Assembly: GCA_963931925.1 (NCBI GenBank)
Contig: OZ007582.1
Span: 36,523,339 to 36,587,338, forward strand
Length of the DNA stretch: 64,000 nt
Origin: Onchidella celtica
Taxonomy: Eukaryota; Mollusca; Gastropoda; Systellommatophora; Onchidiidae
Direction: 5' to 3'
In this document: positions 1 through 11,041 of the stretch, piece after piece
Position numbering within the stretch: position 1 is the stretch's first letter
Layout of the letters: every line of letters starts with the position of its first letter
Notes under the pieces: generated by a model
Told to the model about the DNA's origin: nothing
The model's input: only the letters and a program-made list of their open reading frames with translations
Database searches by the model: none
Position numbers and translations under genes: made by a program

Positions 1-195
1 GGAAGGGGGGGGGGGGTATTTTTTTTTTCTAACGGATGATGTTTTTGTGACACAAGACTTGTGGTGATATTTTCTCCCCTGTATGATTCCACTTTTGCAT
101 CCCATAGGCGACTCAAATAAATCCATTGATTGATTTTTTTTTTTAAAATTTTAATGTATTTACTCATCGTGTTTTCTCCTGACCGTCTTCCACAG

Positions 196-358
196 GTCCG
201 AGTTTGCGGCGATCGTGGTGGATAAGTTACCCCAGGTGTTCGTGGTGAAGTACTTGGGCCACCGACAGGTGACCGGTGTATGCGGGCTCCACCACGTCAG
301 AAAACCGGTGGATGAGATGGTGAAAAATGTCCGGTCTAAGATTGAGGACAAAGAAGAG
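196..358 (+). CDS. PTB/PID-domain protein, penultimate coding exon
   Basis: The exon follows a CTTCCACAG acceptor and begins one base into the frame (1 + 54 codons). It encodes SEFAAIVVDKLPQVFVVKYLG and a Glu/Lys-rich end, the first strands and helix of a PTB fold. It stops at GAAGAG followed by donor GTAAAT at 359; reading through the donor soon becomes low-complexity. Earlier exons lie upstream of the window. Confidence 0.72.
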
Positions 359-1541
359 GTAAATGGTAGAGTGAATGAGATCCCTCTTGAAACAAGAGGC
401 GCTCGGGGCGTGGGAAATGGGGGGAGGGGGGGGGTCTACAGCTGTTCTGGGGTCTGGGGATCGATTTGGTGATGGACGTTTTTAGAGGGAGACGGACACT
501 AATTACAAAGCCAAACAGAAAATACTGAGTTTTTTTCATTGTTCAGCTGTAGCTTTCTGTGTGCAATACTATAAGATAAGATAAGATATAACGTTATTAT
601 CCTGTTTCAAGGAAATTTGTTGTCACAGCAGCAGTAATAGTACAAATACAATATCTAAGACCTCCAGGCCTTTAACGCACACCGCACATTGCTCACACAA
701 CATTACCAAGAAGTAAGAACATTGCTCCCACACACACACACACACTGTAAGAACAATCCATTAGGAAAAACTAACAGCATACTACATCAGGAAACACTGC
801 TACTTCGAATTGCGGATGGCAGAAAAGATCGTCTATAGCGCTCTCTGTTTGTTTTTAAATATAGTATTCGCCCACTTCTTTGGGATCGGACTATCTGATG
901 GAACAAGGGGTGGGAGCAATCATTTAGAACTGGTTTTAGTTTCTGTTTGCACGAATGCACAAATAACACATCAAAGTTCACGCATTCACTATTAGTTAGA
1001 TGGCAAGCTTTTTTGATAATAATAGGTCCCCCTAGCAACAGTTCTTGGTTATAACGGAGATGAAATTTCAGGCGTTTCTAAATATGGCTCTGGTTAACTC
1101 AGTCATGAAAGCTCAATTGTTCCTTAGCATCAAAGAAAATCTCCGGCCTGTGGATTTACCCAATCACAAAATCTCGGGATCATGTAAATCTAAGAAATTG
1201 TGCAAAAAAATGGCGGCAAAGCAACATTCAGTTTTCGAGAAAATTTGCAAGAAACGGAGGACACGAATTTCTAAATGCACTTTGGAAATTCTCATTCTGG
1301 TGGGAACTGAAGGCATTTTAACAGTATAAACAAATCGCGAAAGATTTTCCTTCTTTATAATTATATTATTCCATTCACGTTCTGTGAACCAGATACCAAA
1401 GAATTGTTTTGTGAAAACTTCAAGAGCAGGGTGAATATTTTATTACCATGGTTTTGATCTTAATATTTTTTGTTTCATTGAAATGCAGTTTTCTATAACA
1501 AATTATTAATTTTGTGAACTTTTTTTTTTCACTTTCTGTAG

Positions 1542-1925
1542 GTGGAACTGCCCCTTCTCTACGTTGTGGTTTCCCCCAAGGGCTTGGACCTTCGAGAACA
1601 CAAGAAGAATAAAGTTAAAGATTTGGCACCTCTAGGAATGATGCCCATTGACTTCATATCGTACGGTGTCCAGGACATCAAATACTGGCGTGTCTTCACC
1701 TGCATCGTCGTACGGGAGCTCTCCAGTCGCACGCGGGTGGCCACCTGCCACGCCTTCCTCTGCGATTCCTCCCACAACGGCCGTAAGATGGCGCTGGCTT
1801 TGGGCGCAGCCTTTAGCATGTACTCCAGGAAACTCAAAACGGAAGGCAAGGTGCATAATTTCCAGATTGAGTTACGGCCCCCTGATCAGCTCGCAGATGC
1901 TCTGGACGCAGAATGGGAGGCGTGA
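1542..1925 (+). CDS. PTB/PID-domain protein, terminal coding exon
   Basis: The exon starts directly after TTTCTGTAG and reads VELPLLYVVVSPKGLDLREH onward in phase 0 with the preceding exon. It carries the central strands (a WRVFTCIVVREL segment, then CHAFLCDSS) and the long C-terminal helix of the PTB fold, and ends in TGA at 1923-1925 after PDQLADALDAEWEA. It is clearly richer in GC than the surrounding DNA, as expected for coding sequence. Function beyond the fold is not identifiable. Confidence 0.78.
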   Translation: MELPLLYVVVSPKGLDLREHKKNKVKDLAPLGMMPIDFISYGVQDIKYWRVFTCIVVRELSSRTRVATCHAFLCDSSHNGRKMALALGAAFSMYSRKLKTEGKVHNFQIELRPPDQLADALDAEWEA

Positions 1926-1974
1926 TGAGGGATAGAATCACCAAGTCTGACAACAAAGCCAGTAAATTTTTCTG

Positions 1975-2275
1975 GAATATTCACGAAGTGTAACATTTTT
2001 ATCTTCGTCATAAACCATGAATCTTCATGATCGTCTCTGAGACCATTCATGACGTCATCTCCTTTTCCAGTCAGTTTATGGAACTTCCACAAAGTATAAC
2101 ATTTTTATCTTTGTCATAAACTAATAATCTTCATGACTGTCTCTGAGACCATACATGACACCTTGTCTCCTTTTTCCAGTTTATGGAACGTTCATGAAGT
2201 ATAACATTTTAGTTTTCGTCATTGACCAAGCATCTCATGGTCATCTCTGAGACCACCCATAACCTCATCTCCATC
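1975..2275 (+). repeat. Three tandem ~105-bp repeats just downstream of the PTB gene stop
   Basis: Three diverged copies begin near 1981, 2082 and 2190. Each contains GTATAACATTTT (or GTGTAACATTTTT), a TCTCTGAGACCA core and CATCTCC or GTCTCC; the first two end in CAGTTTATGGAAC or a close form. They probably lie in the 3' UTR. The first copy contains a full TGACGTCA palindrome that the other two lack. Confidence 0.75.
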
Positions 2276-4158
2276 ATCAGATTGTCATCTTTCTTGACGT
2301 GAGAAGACCCGAGTGACGTTACTGTTGAAGACTTCAGTCAAATTGTGGTCTCCCGTGTGATTTTATTCATAATCCAATTATTGGTCTCGCCATTGAAGTT
2401 CGTGTGAGGTCTGGAAGTTGTCTAAACGCCAGTTCTCGCATGTCACATTTCAGTCATCCCTGTAAAGCTGATATAGCTAGCGTCCTCGGGGTCGCCAAAC
2501 CTTGAGTTCCTTCATTTGGCTCCTAAGTCACTCATATAATGCTAACAGATAAACTTGGCATCAGTAAATCTTGAGTTCCAGTGTATAGCAAGCATTTCAT
2601 CCCTAAATTGCTGATTAAACGAACGATTAATCATGGGGTCGACAGATTGTCTGGTCCTTCGAATGGCATCTCTAGCGTTTCTATACTGCAGATTAAACAA
2701 GCAGTTTTCAAATTCCAACAAAAACATCCAATTCCTGTTAATGGCATTTCTTCCAGCTTGATATTACTGACAAACCAAGAAATCTTGAAATTGGTAAACT
2801 TTGAGTTTCTAGATTGATTATCATCTATTGGATCCCTTATTTTGCTAAGAATTCAAGAGGTTTATCTATAGCAAAGTTCGGATAGCTGCCTTTTGCATCA
2901 ATTTGCTGGTAAATGGCTGACAGACCAGGGATGGGCTTGATGGCTAGTAGGCACCGAATTGCTGTTTCAAATACAGGACGGTGGACGTGCGCCACCGGAA
3001 CACTGATTACTTCAGAGACTTTGTCCTGGCTGCTGCTAGGAGCTGAAGCAGTTCCACCATTGATCATTCCATGACATTATCTGTGACAGCCTGAAGGACA
3101 AGCATAGGGTTTATCAGTCAGACTCAAATAATGTTTGCCTTACAAATTGCAATGAAAAAAACAAACAGAACGCGCTGGCAGTCTGTGTCGAGAGAAGTAA
3201 AAAAGAAACATGCCGACCAGCGCTGCGCTGTGGCGACGACGTGTCTGCTCCAGTTGTAACTGGGCTGCAATGACACTAAGGCAAATTTCCCAAATGGGAT
3301 TAAAGAAGTATACAAGTACAAATTATACAAATTCAAATAATTTTCCTTGATACCCAATTAATTGTAGAAGTGTATTTGCTTCTGTATTTGTTCTTTCATT
3401 TTTGATGGCAGAGTAGAAAAGCAGGGAGCTTACAGGATGTGTGATAAGGAAGTCTTTAACCCAACGCAAAACCAAACGTGTATACAATAGTTTTTATTGC
3501 CGTTGTTTTTAATTCATGTATTGCATTTGTGTAAAGTATATTATATGCTTTGACTATTGTAGACATATTAGATTCTGCTGGGTTTTTATTATAATTTATT
3601 ATGATTATTATTATTATTGTTGTTATTATTATTATATGTGTCGCCAAAATTCAAATGTAAACTGTCATGCAATGCTTGGACGTATTTTTAAAAAATGAAA
3701 AAAGTCAAGTTTTGTAGGATTAAAAGAAACCAAACCATTTGGTGGGGATGGGGGGGAGGCTGGCACATTAAGGGTTAATCATTTACAAAGACATGGTACT
3801 TTAATGTAATGTTTAGAGGATGATTGTAATATATAACAATAAATAATCAATATTATGGAAATATTTGGGGGACTGGGGACCAGTTGGAATATCTGGTGAA
3901 CAATTTGTAAGGTTTTTACCATGGATGTCGTGACCAATGCTGCCGATCTTTGGGATTTTTTCCCCAAATTTTGGGATTTTATGGCTTACATTTTGGGGGT
4001 CTTGGTATTTTTTTTTTTTCTTTTTAACAGATCTTGGGATTTTTCAGGCTATTGTAAACTCTATATTTTGCTATTGTTTCTTTGCAAATAAGAGAAAAAA
4101 CCAACCACCAAATTGTCCTTCTAGTTCCGACTTAAAATGTAAAAACAAAGCCAAATGT
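2276..4158. other. Non-coding stretch, probable 3' UTR then intergenic
   Basis: No convincing exon. It contains an AATAAA at 3839-3844, a degenerate ATT-rich microsatellite near 3590-3640, and a SINE-like fragment at 3228-3350 listed separately. Open frames here are short and low-complexity. Confidence 0.5.
3228..3350 (+). repeat. Dispersed SINE-like fragment, family with copy at 46150
   Basis: Contains GTGTCTGCTCCAGTTGTA, then GACACTAAGGCAAATTTCCC and AAATGGGATTAAAG. A copy in the same orientation with about 80 percent identity lies at 46150-46232. Short dispersed units ending in this kind of tail suggest a SINE or LINE 3' end; the family name is not known to me. Confidence 0.55.
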
Positions 4159-4159
4159 C

Positions 4160-4344
4160 TAAAGCTGTGTTTTCATGTATACGGAAACGAAAACGGCAAC
4201 GGAAACGTCAAAAACCCTTCAAGTGGTGAAATAGAAAGAATGTTTCCGCACGCCGTTTCCGTACACATGGAAACACTCTTTCTTTTTACTACATGATGGA
4301 TTTTTGGCCGTTTCCGTTTCCGTACACATGAGAACCCAGCTTTA
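4160..4344. mobile_element. MITE-like element with TIRs and TA flanks
   Basis: Left end AAGCTGTGTTTTCATGTATA is inverted at the right end (reverse complement reads AAGCTGGGTTCTCATGTGTA). Both arms continue into GGAAACG/GGCCGTTTCC repeats. Each end abuts a TA dinucleotide, compatible with a TA target duplication. About 181 bp, non-coding. Confidence 0.7.
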
Positions 4345-4724
4345 GGGGGCAGTCTGAGATTGCCTGTATGAGAGGATCTTTTACATGGGCTGGGAGGTAA
4401 TCACTGCACTACTAATGGGTTAATTTCAATGTGTAACAGAATTTGGAAATTTAAATGTATTTTTTCGTGTTGGGCAAAAAAGATCTTGGGATGTTTTACC
4501 AGATCATGGGATATTTTTTTTTTTTGTTTATACAAGATTCTTGGGATTTTTGAACAGCTTCACCGGCAAAGCTGTTTGTGACACTCGCGAAAAAAAAATG
4601 TGAAGAGTTCAATTTTTGTGGTGGTTAAGTGAAACAAAAGAAAGTGCAAAACTTGGCTTCCATAAAAAAATTGTTTGATGTGTGAACTGATGTATCCATG
4701 ATTTTAAGTATGATAGACAGTGTG

Positions 4725-5015
4725 GCAGGTGTCAGAATGCAAGCTATGCTCATGAAGGTGTCAGAAGGCAAGCTATGCTCTTACAGGTGTCAGAAGGCAA
4801 GCTATGCTCTTGCAGGTGTCAGAAGGCAAGCTATGCTCTTGCAGGTGTCAGAATGCAAGCTATGCTCATGCAGGTGTCAGAATGCAAGCTATGCTCTTGC
4901 AGGTGTCAGAAGACAAGCTATGCTCTTGCAGGTGTCAGAATGCAAGCTATGCTCATGAAGGTGTCAGAATGCAAGCTATGCTCATGCAGGTGTCAGAATG
5001 CAAGCTATGCTCATG
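4725..5015 (+). repeat. 29-bp minisatellite, about 10 copies
   Basis: Unit approximately GGTGTCAGAAKGCAAGCTAT followed by GCTCWTGMA. Copies differ at a few fixed positions (G/T in AAGGC or AATGC, CTCTTGCAG or CTCATGAAG). Because 29 is not a multiple of 3, all three forward frames stay open and give the same Cys-rich peptide cyclically; this is a repeat artefact, not a gene. Confidence 0.92.
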
Positions 5016-5037
5016 ATGTATAGATAAGTCAATTAAT

Positions 5038-5444
5038 TTGTGTAGCTGCCCGACAAAATGAGGCACATTTCGGCACTACCCGATTCAAGAAAATCGCTAA
5101 AAGACATCATAGGGTCAACTTTATCGCTTTAGCGTTTTCATTATTTTTGAAAAGTTTAACCTCTTTGCTATTCCTTTTCCAAATGATAACCCTGTTTGAG
5201 AAGGGTCAAAACTGACTTTCAATCGAGTCATCATCAATAATTTTGACTAAAAACTGAAACTTTAAAGGTGTTTTTCTCAAAACTGTGTTTGTGTCACGTC
5301 CTGTCTTTGATAGACCATATCTGCTCTGCTAATTAAATTACAGCAGAATTTTGTTTAGGACTTTGAATAACCTATTTGGTGATACCAATATCTCCATGCC
5401 ACCAAAATGCATTGAGTGCCTCATTTTGTCGGGCGGCTATACAT
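5038..5444 (+). mobile_element. ~407-bp TIR element, copy 1
   Basis: Ends are inverted repeats of about 28 bp: TGTGTAGCTGCCCGACAAAA on the left and GTGCCTCATTTTGTCGGGCG near the right end. A second copy lies in inverted orientation at 63055-63480 and aligns over its whole length. No coding capacity; a non-autonomous DNA transposon. Confidence 0.85.
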
Positions 5445-5569
5445 TAAACTTTGTTATTTCATTTCTATGGATGTTCAAACTGGGAATATTATAGAGTCTA
5501 CGTATTTATCTCTGCGATGTGTCTCATGGATATGTATGTTAATATCTCCTTCATGAATGAACACTGTGT

Positions 5570-5695
5570 TTATGTACATGTGCGTATATATATGTGTGTG
5601 TGTCGAGCTGAGGAGTGGATGTCTGCATGTGTGTGTGTGTGAGTGTGTGCATGTATGAACTTGTGTATGTATGTGTCTATGTGTGTGTATGCACA
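5570..5695. repeat. TG-rich microsatellite
   Basis: Imperfect TG/TATG repeats with a TGTGTGTGTGTGAGTGTG core. Confidence 0.8.
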
Positions 5696-6282
5696 CATGG
5701 CCACCATAGAACAAGAGTGTGCCATCCCATATTTTTGCTATTTTCCAAATTGGTTCTATAAATGAGACATTCACTCAATCTTGCTAAAAATATCTGTTGT
5801 ATTCCTGTTTTTGATTGGTGGATATCTTTAACACGAAATTTTTGCTTTAACAAGTCATTAAAATCTTCTTTAGCAAAGAGTACAGCTCTGATTTTCTCAA
5901 AACATAGCAAATGTGGGGGTAGACAGCTCTTGTTCTGTGGCGACCGTGTAATATTTATATACCAATTTATCTATGTTTATAACTCAGTTAAGCATTGCTT
6001 TGTTGGCATCTTGGTCTGTTATTATGATGCCAGAGTCAGGTCAGGGACACCAAGGAAGAATTAAATTCAGAAACATTTGCCTTTTGTTATTGTTATTCTT
6101 CTTCTTGTTTTCTCGTTGTTATTGTTGCAGGGGCGTGTCTACGGAAAATAGCGCCTATAACAACCACTGAAACTGTGCCCCTATCCAAATAATAACTTTT
6201 GAGAGAACTTTTGCCATAATATCAGTTCAAACAATAGAAGTGAAACTATTAATCTTTTAATTAACAATTTGTCCTACTGCAT

Positions 6283-6987
6283 GAAATTATGGGTGCGTAA
6301 GGTTTCTCCACCCGTCCATTGTTCTCGGTTGCGTCATAAAAAATACTGTAAGGTTTCTCCACCCAAACCATCGTCGAATATTTATTATATCTCAAGAACG
6401 AGTAAGTGAATGTGAATGACTACAAAACATTTTCCCTCTGTCTGGGGACCGTCAACCTAACCCTAACATTATTATAAACTATTTTTCAATAGTTATTTAT
6501 ATGTCGAAAAGGAGAAATATAATCGAGTATCAACGAACACGGTATATCGATACTTGGGTGGAGAAACCTTGATTCAGGACTTTCAACATTTCAGATGTTA
6601 CGTCACGGTGGAGAAACCTTGATTCAGGACTTTCAACATTTCAGATGTTACGTCACGGTGGAGAAACCTTGATTCAGGACTTTCAACATTTCAGATGTTA
6701 CGTCACGGTGGAGAAACCTTGATTCAGGACTTTCAACATTTCAGATGTTACGTCACGGTGGAGAAACCTTGATTCAGGACTTTCAACATTTCAGATGTTA
6801 CGTCACGGTGGAGAAACCTTGATTCAGGACTTTCAACATTTCAGATGTTACGTCACGGTGGAGAAACCTTGATTCAGGACTTTCAACATTTCAGATGTTA
6901 CGTCACGGTGGAGAAACCTTGATTCAGGACTTTCAACATTTCAGATGTTACGTCACGGTGGAGAAACCTTGAGACCCCGAAATTATG
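6283..6987. mobile_element. 687-bp TIR element with 9-bp target duplication and internal minisatellite
   Basis: The 9-mer GAAATTATG occurs at 6283-6291 and again at 6979-6987, immediately outside inverted ends containing AAGGTTTCTCCACC (left, 6300s) and GGTGGAGAAACCTT (right, 6957-6971). A second inverted AAGGTTTCTCCACCC copy lies at about 6348-6362. A 9-bp duplication with imperfect TIRs is the pattern of Mutator-like or related DNA transposons, but the superfamily is not certain. The right half consists of identical 50-bp units. No transposase frame is seen. Confidence 0.7.
6557..6971 (+). repeat. 50-bp minisatellite, 8 identical copies plus a partial
   Basis: Units start at 6557 and repeat every 50 bp to 6956, followed by 15 bp of a ninth. 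The unit runs GGTGGAGAAACCTTGATTCA ... CATTTCAGATGTTACGTCAC. I find no mismatch among the eight units. Each contains GTTACGTCAC, similar to a CRE/ATF bZIP site. Confidence 0.97.
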
Positions 6988-9454
6988 CCCGTGCCTTCTT
7001 TGCATGTGAAGGAAATCCTCTTTTCACTTACCGAGGATAGGTTGGTGGGCTTTAACCCTTTGCGTGCCCCACACATTTCCACTCATATGCCGGGTGCAGT
7101 AGACGACAAAACAAGAAAATCTAAAACATTACACACCATAAATCCCACGTTTTCAAAATACACTCAAATGACGCAAGTATGTACGGTAAATAGCTGGGAA
7201 ATATAAAACAAATCATAATTCGGGAATTGACTCCATATCATCATCATACCATGTCTGTCTGACCTTGGAAACGCCACTGGCCTGTCGTTGTTCATATCAT
7301 TATAATTATTGCAGATGTTGCTTCTTGTCACTTCCTGTTGTTATTGTTGTTGTTGTTGTTGGCAGCGTCTTGGTGGAAAAAAAATGTATGGATCACGTGA
7401 CGCAAGCAGGCTATTATTGCTTTGCTGCTGCAGCTGTTGACAGGAATGTCCAGTTCTGGATGTCAGCCCGACCTGTGGGTCACGAATAAGTGATGATGTG
7501 CCTGGGGTATAAATTGATGAAATTTAAATAACACACACAGAAACACAGAAATACTTTGGAGTTGCCACAAGGCTTGGAACAAAGATAAAATAATGCGACG
7601 CCCCCCCCCCCCCCAAAGTTGCATTTTGCAAGGCCCCATGTTAGAGACTCTAAACAGTGCTGACAGAGTTCCGCAGATCCGCGAATACCCGGAATTTCGG
7701 AAGGTCCAGTCATGGGCGTTGAAATATCGGTTTCCTCAATATCCCTCTACAATCAAATACATTGTGTCTTGAACAGAATAATTATTGTAATCAATGAAAG
7801 CGATTTTAAGATAACCCGTTAATCGCAGATTAAAACAGCAAGAACTGGCAGCCCGAGAGAACCAGTACAATAAATCACAAGAGAGTTGGAAAGGAAAACT
7901 AATAAATATCCCACTAAGGGTTGGCTAATCTTTGCCTGCTGTGTTATTGCTGTTGTTGTTGCAGTTGTCGTCGTTGTTGCTTTTTGTGACTATTATCCTT
8001 TATGTTGTGGGAGAGGAGTATACAGACGTATTTTTGTTTTCTTTTGCTTCATATTTCATAGGTTGACTGGTAAAAGTGGTATATAATGTACATTGGTTGA
8101 TGGGCTCTGTAATACAGTAAGGTGATTAATTGATCTAAAGGTCTATACGTCACAAATTACTTTTGAGTGGTTGCTCAGTTGTCTTGGGAGTGATTTAATC
8201 AATACGAGTGAGATTCTAATATGCATTTTCAACGACTGGATATGGCGAATTGTCTGCTTGATCAACGAACTGGTTGGAATAATTATGTAACCAAATAATT
8301 TATTGTCTCAAATACATGTTCGTAATGCTGGTGGTGTACTGAATGAAGTCTTTTATGTCTCGGTTTCAGCGTGTGCTTTCTTTTTTTGTGTGTTTCGCGC
8401 AGTTTCGGCAGCCTGTAGCAAACATCTTATGAAGAAAAAGTAGTGGCGGGAGTAATTCATTGTGGTGTAATTTTGGCTTCTTTTTTTTTTTCCTTTTGCA
8501 CGGCTCTACAGCCTAAGTAACAGTTTCAAAAATTGTAAAATTAATTTTCTTAAGTGTCAACTAACCCAGGCCAACCTCTTTTCTATCGACCGATTGTGAT
8601 GATTCAAGTTTCAGGTATTTTTAAATAAAAAGTTGTAAAAAATATATAATAAAATGATCTTTGTTTTGGCTCCTTGTAGTAAGCCCATCGCACTGGAAGC
8701 GATATTAATACGCGTGCACTTCCGTGCGCACAATTTCCCTATCAGAAATGAGTGTGTAGTGCGCAGGAGCGCATGAAATCTGTGGTAAGACCAGAGAGTA
8801 TAGATTTAGATCTATACTCTCTGGTAAGACTGTAGAATATGTGAAGCTTTGTAGACCAAAAACAGAGAGAGAGATTCAACGGTGGGTTTACAGGTTTATC
8901 CCGGATAATGTCAGGTACTTCATCTAGTTTTCTTAAAAATAATCTTGATGTATTTATAATTTTTTTACAATGCCCAAAGAAGCAAACTCAAATCAAGCTT
9001 CAGTCTTACAAATTTAGAAAAAAAAAATCAGTTCCATATATTTTAGTGTGAAATATTACCGTATGCAAAATTTGAAATAAGTCCAATTGACAGTTTTCGA
9101 GAAAATCGATGTTGTTGATCCAACTTATTCTAGAAAAGATGCATCATATAGTAGACTTTTTTTCCTTTAATTTTCAAGTTTTTAGTTTATTGTAGGCCTG
9201 ACGGCCAATTCAAAATACACAGAAGAATCATGTAAACAATCTTTGAAAACATTAAAAACAAACAAACAAACAAAGCACTGATTGGACCAGCTTCAATGGA
9301 TTTGTTATAATCAGTGAAACCGTTTCCTCATGTCATGATAACAAAATAATGTTACTATTGTTACCAAAGCCCTCTTTAAAAAACAGTTCAGTGAAGGAGA
9401 CATGGAACATCCTCCTTCTGCAAAACGCCGAGTGTGCTGGACACTATGACTCAG
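6988..9454. other. Intergenic stretch without recognisable genes
   Basis: Contains GTT microsatellites (about 7330-7370 and 7940-7980), a C14 tract near 7601 and a perfect hairpin at 8790-8825 listed separately. No exon-like frame with family similarity was seen. Confidence 0.5.
8790..8825. repeat. Perfect 16-bp-stem palindrome
   Basis: ACCAGAGAGTATAGAT at 8790-8805, a 4-base TTAG loop, then the exact reverse complement ATCTATACTCTCTGGT at 8810-8825. The octamer GGTAAGAC is directly repeated at 8784-8791 and 8823-8830, overlapping the outer stem. Confidence 0.95.
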
Positions 9455-9896
9455 TAAGGGGACGTTCGAATATAATCTTACACCTTTTTGGGGACTTTTT
9501 GACCCCCCCTCCCTTATTACACTTTTCTTACATTTGCTGCTCTCCCCCCCCCCCCCCTCCCGCACCATCCCGTAATAATACAATAATACATGTAATAATT
9601 ATACATTGCACACGTACTCTTTCTTACAAATGAGGGAAAAATGAGACTCATGTCAAAGTCAATGTCAAAATTGCCTTAAATTAGTTATCATCAACAAAGG
9701 GGTTTTTCATCATGTCAAAGATATTTCTAAAAATAGGGGCATCTGCATTCTCACCTCACAAAAGTGTAATATTACATTGGTTCAAGACCCCACCCCCCCC
9801 CCCCCAACCTCCTTTCTTACACTTTTCTTACAGGAGCCAAACACCCCCACCCCCACCCCCCTCCGAGGCGTAAGATTATATTTGGACGTCCCCTAA
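9455..9896. mobile_element. PIF/Harbinger-like MITE with TAA duplication
   Basis: Inverted ends GGGGACGTTCGAATATAATC at 9458 and, at the right, the complement reading GGGGACGTCCAAATATAATC. Both ends are bordered by TAA (9455-9457 and 9894-9896). GGGG-starting TIRs with a 3-bp TAA/TWA duplication match PIF/Harbinger elements. The interior is C-rich with TTCTTACACTTTTCTTACA-type direct repeats and is non-coding. Confidence 0.75.
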
Positions 9897-10144
9897 TGAT
9901 GAGCTTGCCTTTTCTGATTTCTTCTTACTGCGTATGTGATTTTTTTCCCCATGAAAAATGTCAAATATCAAGTGTTTTTTTTTTGCGAGTGTAATGTGTG
10001 GGTGTAGAGCATTTAATTTCATGTTTATTTCAGTTTTATGCTGGAAGAAAGTACGCGGAATACATTTTTCAGTCGTGGAATATTTTGTATACTGGTTATA
10101 CTGAAATAAACAATCAAAACAGGACATGAAATGGCCATTTTCAC

Positions 10145-10245
10145 TGACTTTGTTATTATTGTTGTTGTTGTTGTTGTTGTCGTTTTTATTGTTGTTGTTT
10201 TTCTTCTCCATCTTCCTCTTCTTTTTCTTCTTCCACTTGTTGTCA
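10145..10245. repeat. TTG/TTC microsatellite
   Basis: TTGTTGTTGTTGTTGTTGTC followed by TTCTTC-rich sequence. It creates spurious Leu/Phe-rich (+) and Asn/Lys-rich (-) open frames. Confidence 0.9.
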
Positions 10246-10841
10246 CTCTTTTCCTTCATGTTCTTTTTCTCGAAAAATGTTAAATGTTGCCAATTTTTTT
10301 TTTTACTGAATTAAAAATGAAATAATGGACACGCATGTCAGAAATAAAGCAGCAAGAATACAATACATTTTAAAGGGTGGAAATGAATTCAGAAATAAAA
10401 AATAATTTTCCACAAAGGACGCGAGATTTCGGTCACCAGGCTGCACTCCTTGGTGAACTCTGTCGCCAAAGGGGAGTTCCCTAACACGAAGGTGCGCACC
10501 ATAAATGAACACAACTTTCTGCACACCATGGATGGTAGGAGAGGCAGGAAGGCAATGTGGCCATGGTGGTGTACAACAGCGCAGAGAAAACTCCACAAAA
10601 TCAACAAGAAAAAGGAAAAGAAGATAATATGAAGATGCTGCAGTAAACACTAAACAAACCCAACAGAATGTTTTGAATGTTGATCAAGCCTTAATTTACC
10701 TTTCAAAGAACTTCGGTGACTAAAGATGGTATCTCGAATGTAGATCTAGAACTTGTATGGTGTAAGTAAGAGCTGTTTTGCATAGATCTGTTTCCTTATT
10801 ACTATTCGTCTACTTAGAATGACAAGATTCTAATTTCCTTC

Positions 10842-11041
10842 CATCAACTTTTGAGATATTGATGACTCAAGTTTCATGTGCTCAAAGCTTTTGGAGATAA
10901 GACAGACTTTTCGCTTCTTTTTTAGTAATACGTACAAATCACACACCGAATCCACTCGACACTTTGATACACAGTGGGGAACGCCAATAAAAGTAGTGTG
11001 TAGTTCAGCGAAAAAGTGGAGATAGAAACATATCATTTTAA
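10842..11041. repeat. Dispersed repeat, copy also at 29302
   Basis: Shares CAAATCACACACCGAATCCA, GATACTTTGA/CACTTTGATACACA and GGAGATAGAA with 29302-29463 in the same orientation, with an extra insertion here around 10978-11010. An old transposon remnant of unknown family. Confidence 0.6.

Larger units (their letters stand above)
196..1925 (+). other. 3' part of a PTB/PID-domain adaptor gene (two exons)
   Basis: The last two coding exons of a gene that begins upstream of the window. Joined, they give about 181 residues forming most of a phosphotyrosine-binding (PTB/PID) fold: a VVKYLG first strand typical of PTB domains, a middle part with the CHAFLC strand, and the C-terminal helix around residues RKMALALGAAFSMYSRKL. 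PTB domains bind NPxY-type tails of receptors or phosphoinositides at the membrane, so a scaffold or endocytic adaptor role is expected for the family. The general layout, with YLG near the start, a CHA strand and a final helix packed against the fold, resembles FAM43 and PID1 proteins, but I cannot fix orthology. The intron (359-1541) is phase 0 with a GT donor and a pyrimidine-rich acceptor. The protein ends about 30 residues after the fold. Confidence 0.75.

Noticed and set aside
4698-5015. CRISPR-like array (29-bp repeats)
   Set aside because: Repeats are directly adjacent with no spacers, and the genome is eukaryotic.
4698-5023. Three overlapping Cys-rich plus-strand frames
   Set aside because: Cyclic translation of the 29-bp minisatellite; no signal peptide or non-repeat flanking coding sequence.
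10303-10650. 115-codon minus-strand hydrophobic frame as a membrane protein
   Set aside because: No family similarity, and other frames over the same block are equally open; retained only as a low-interest block.
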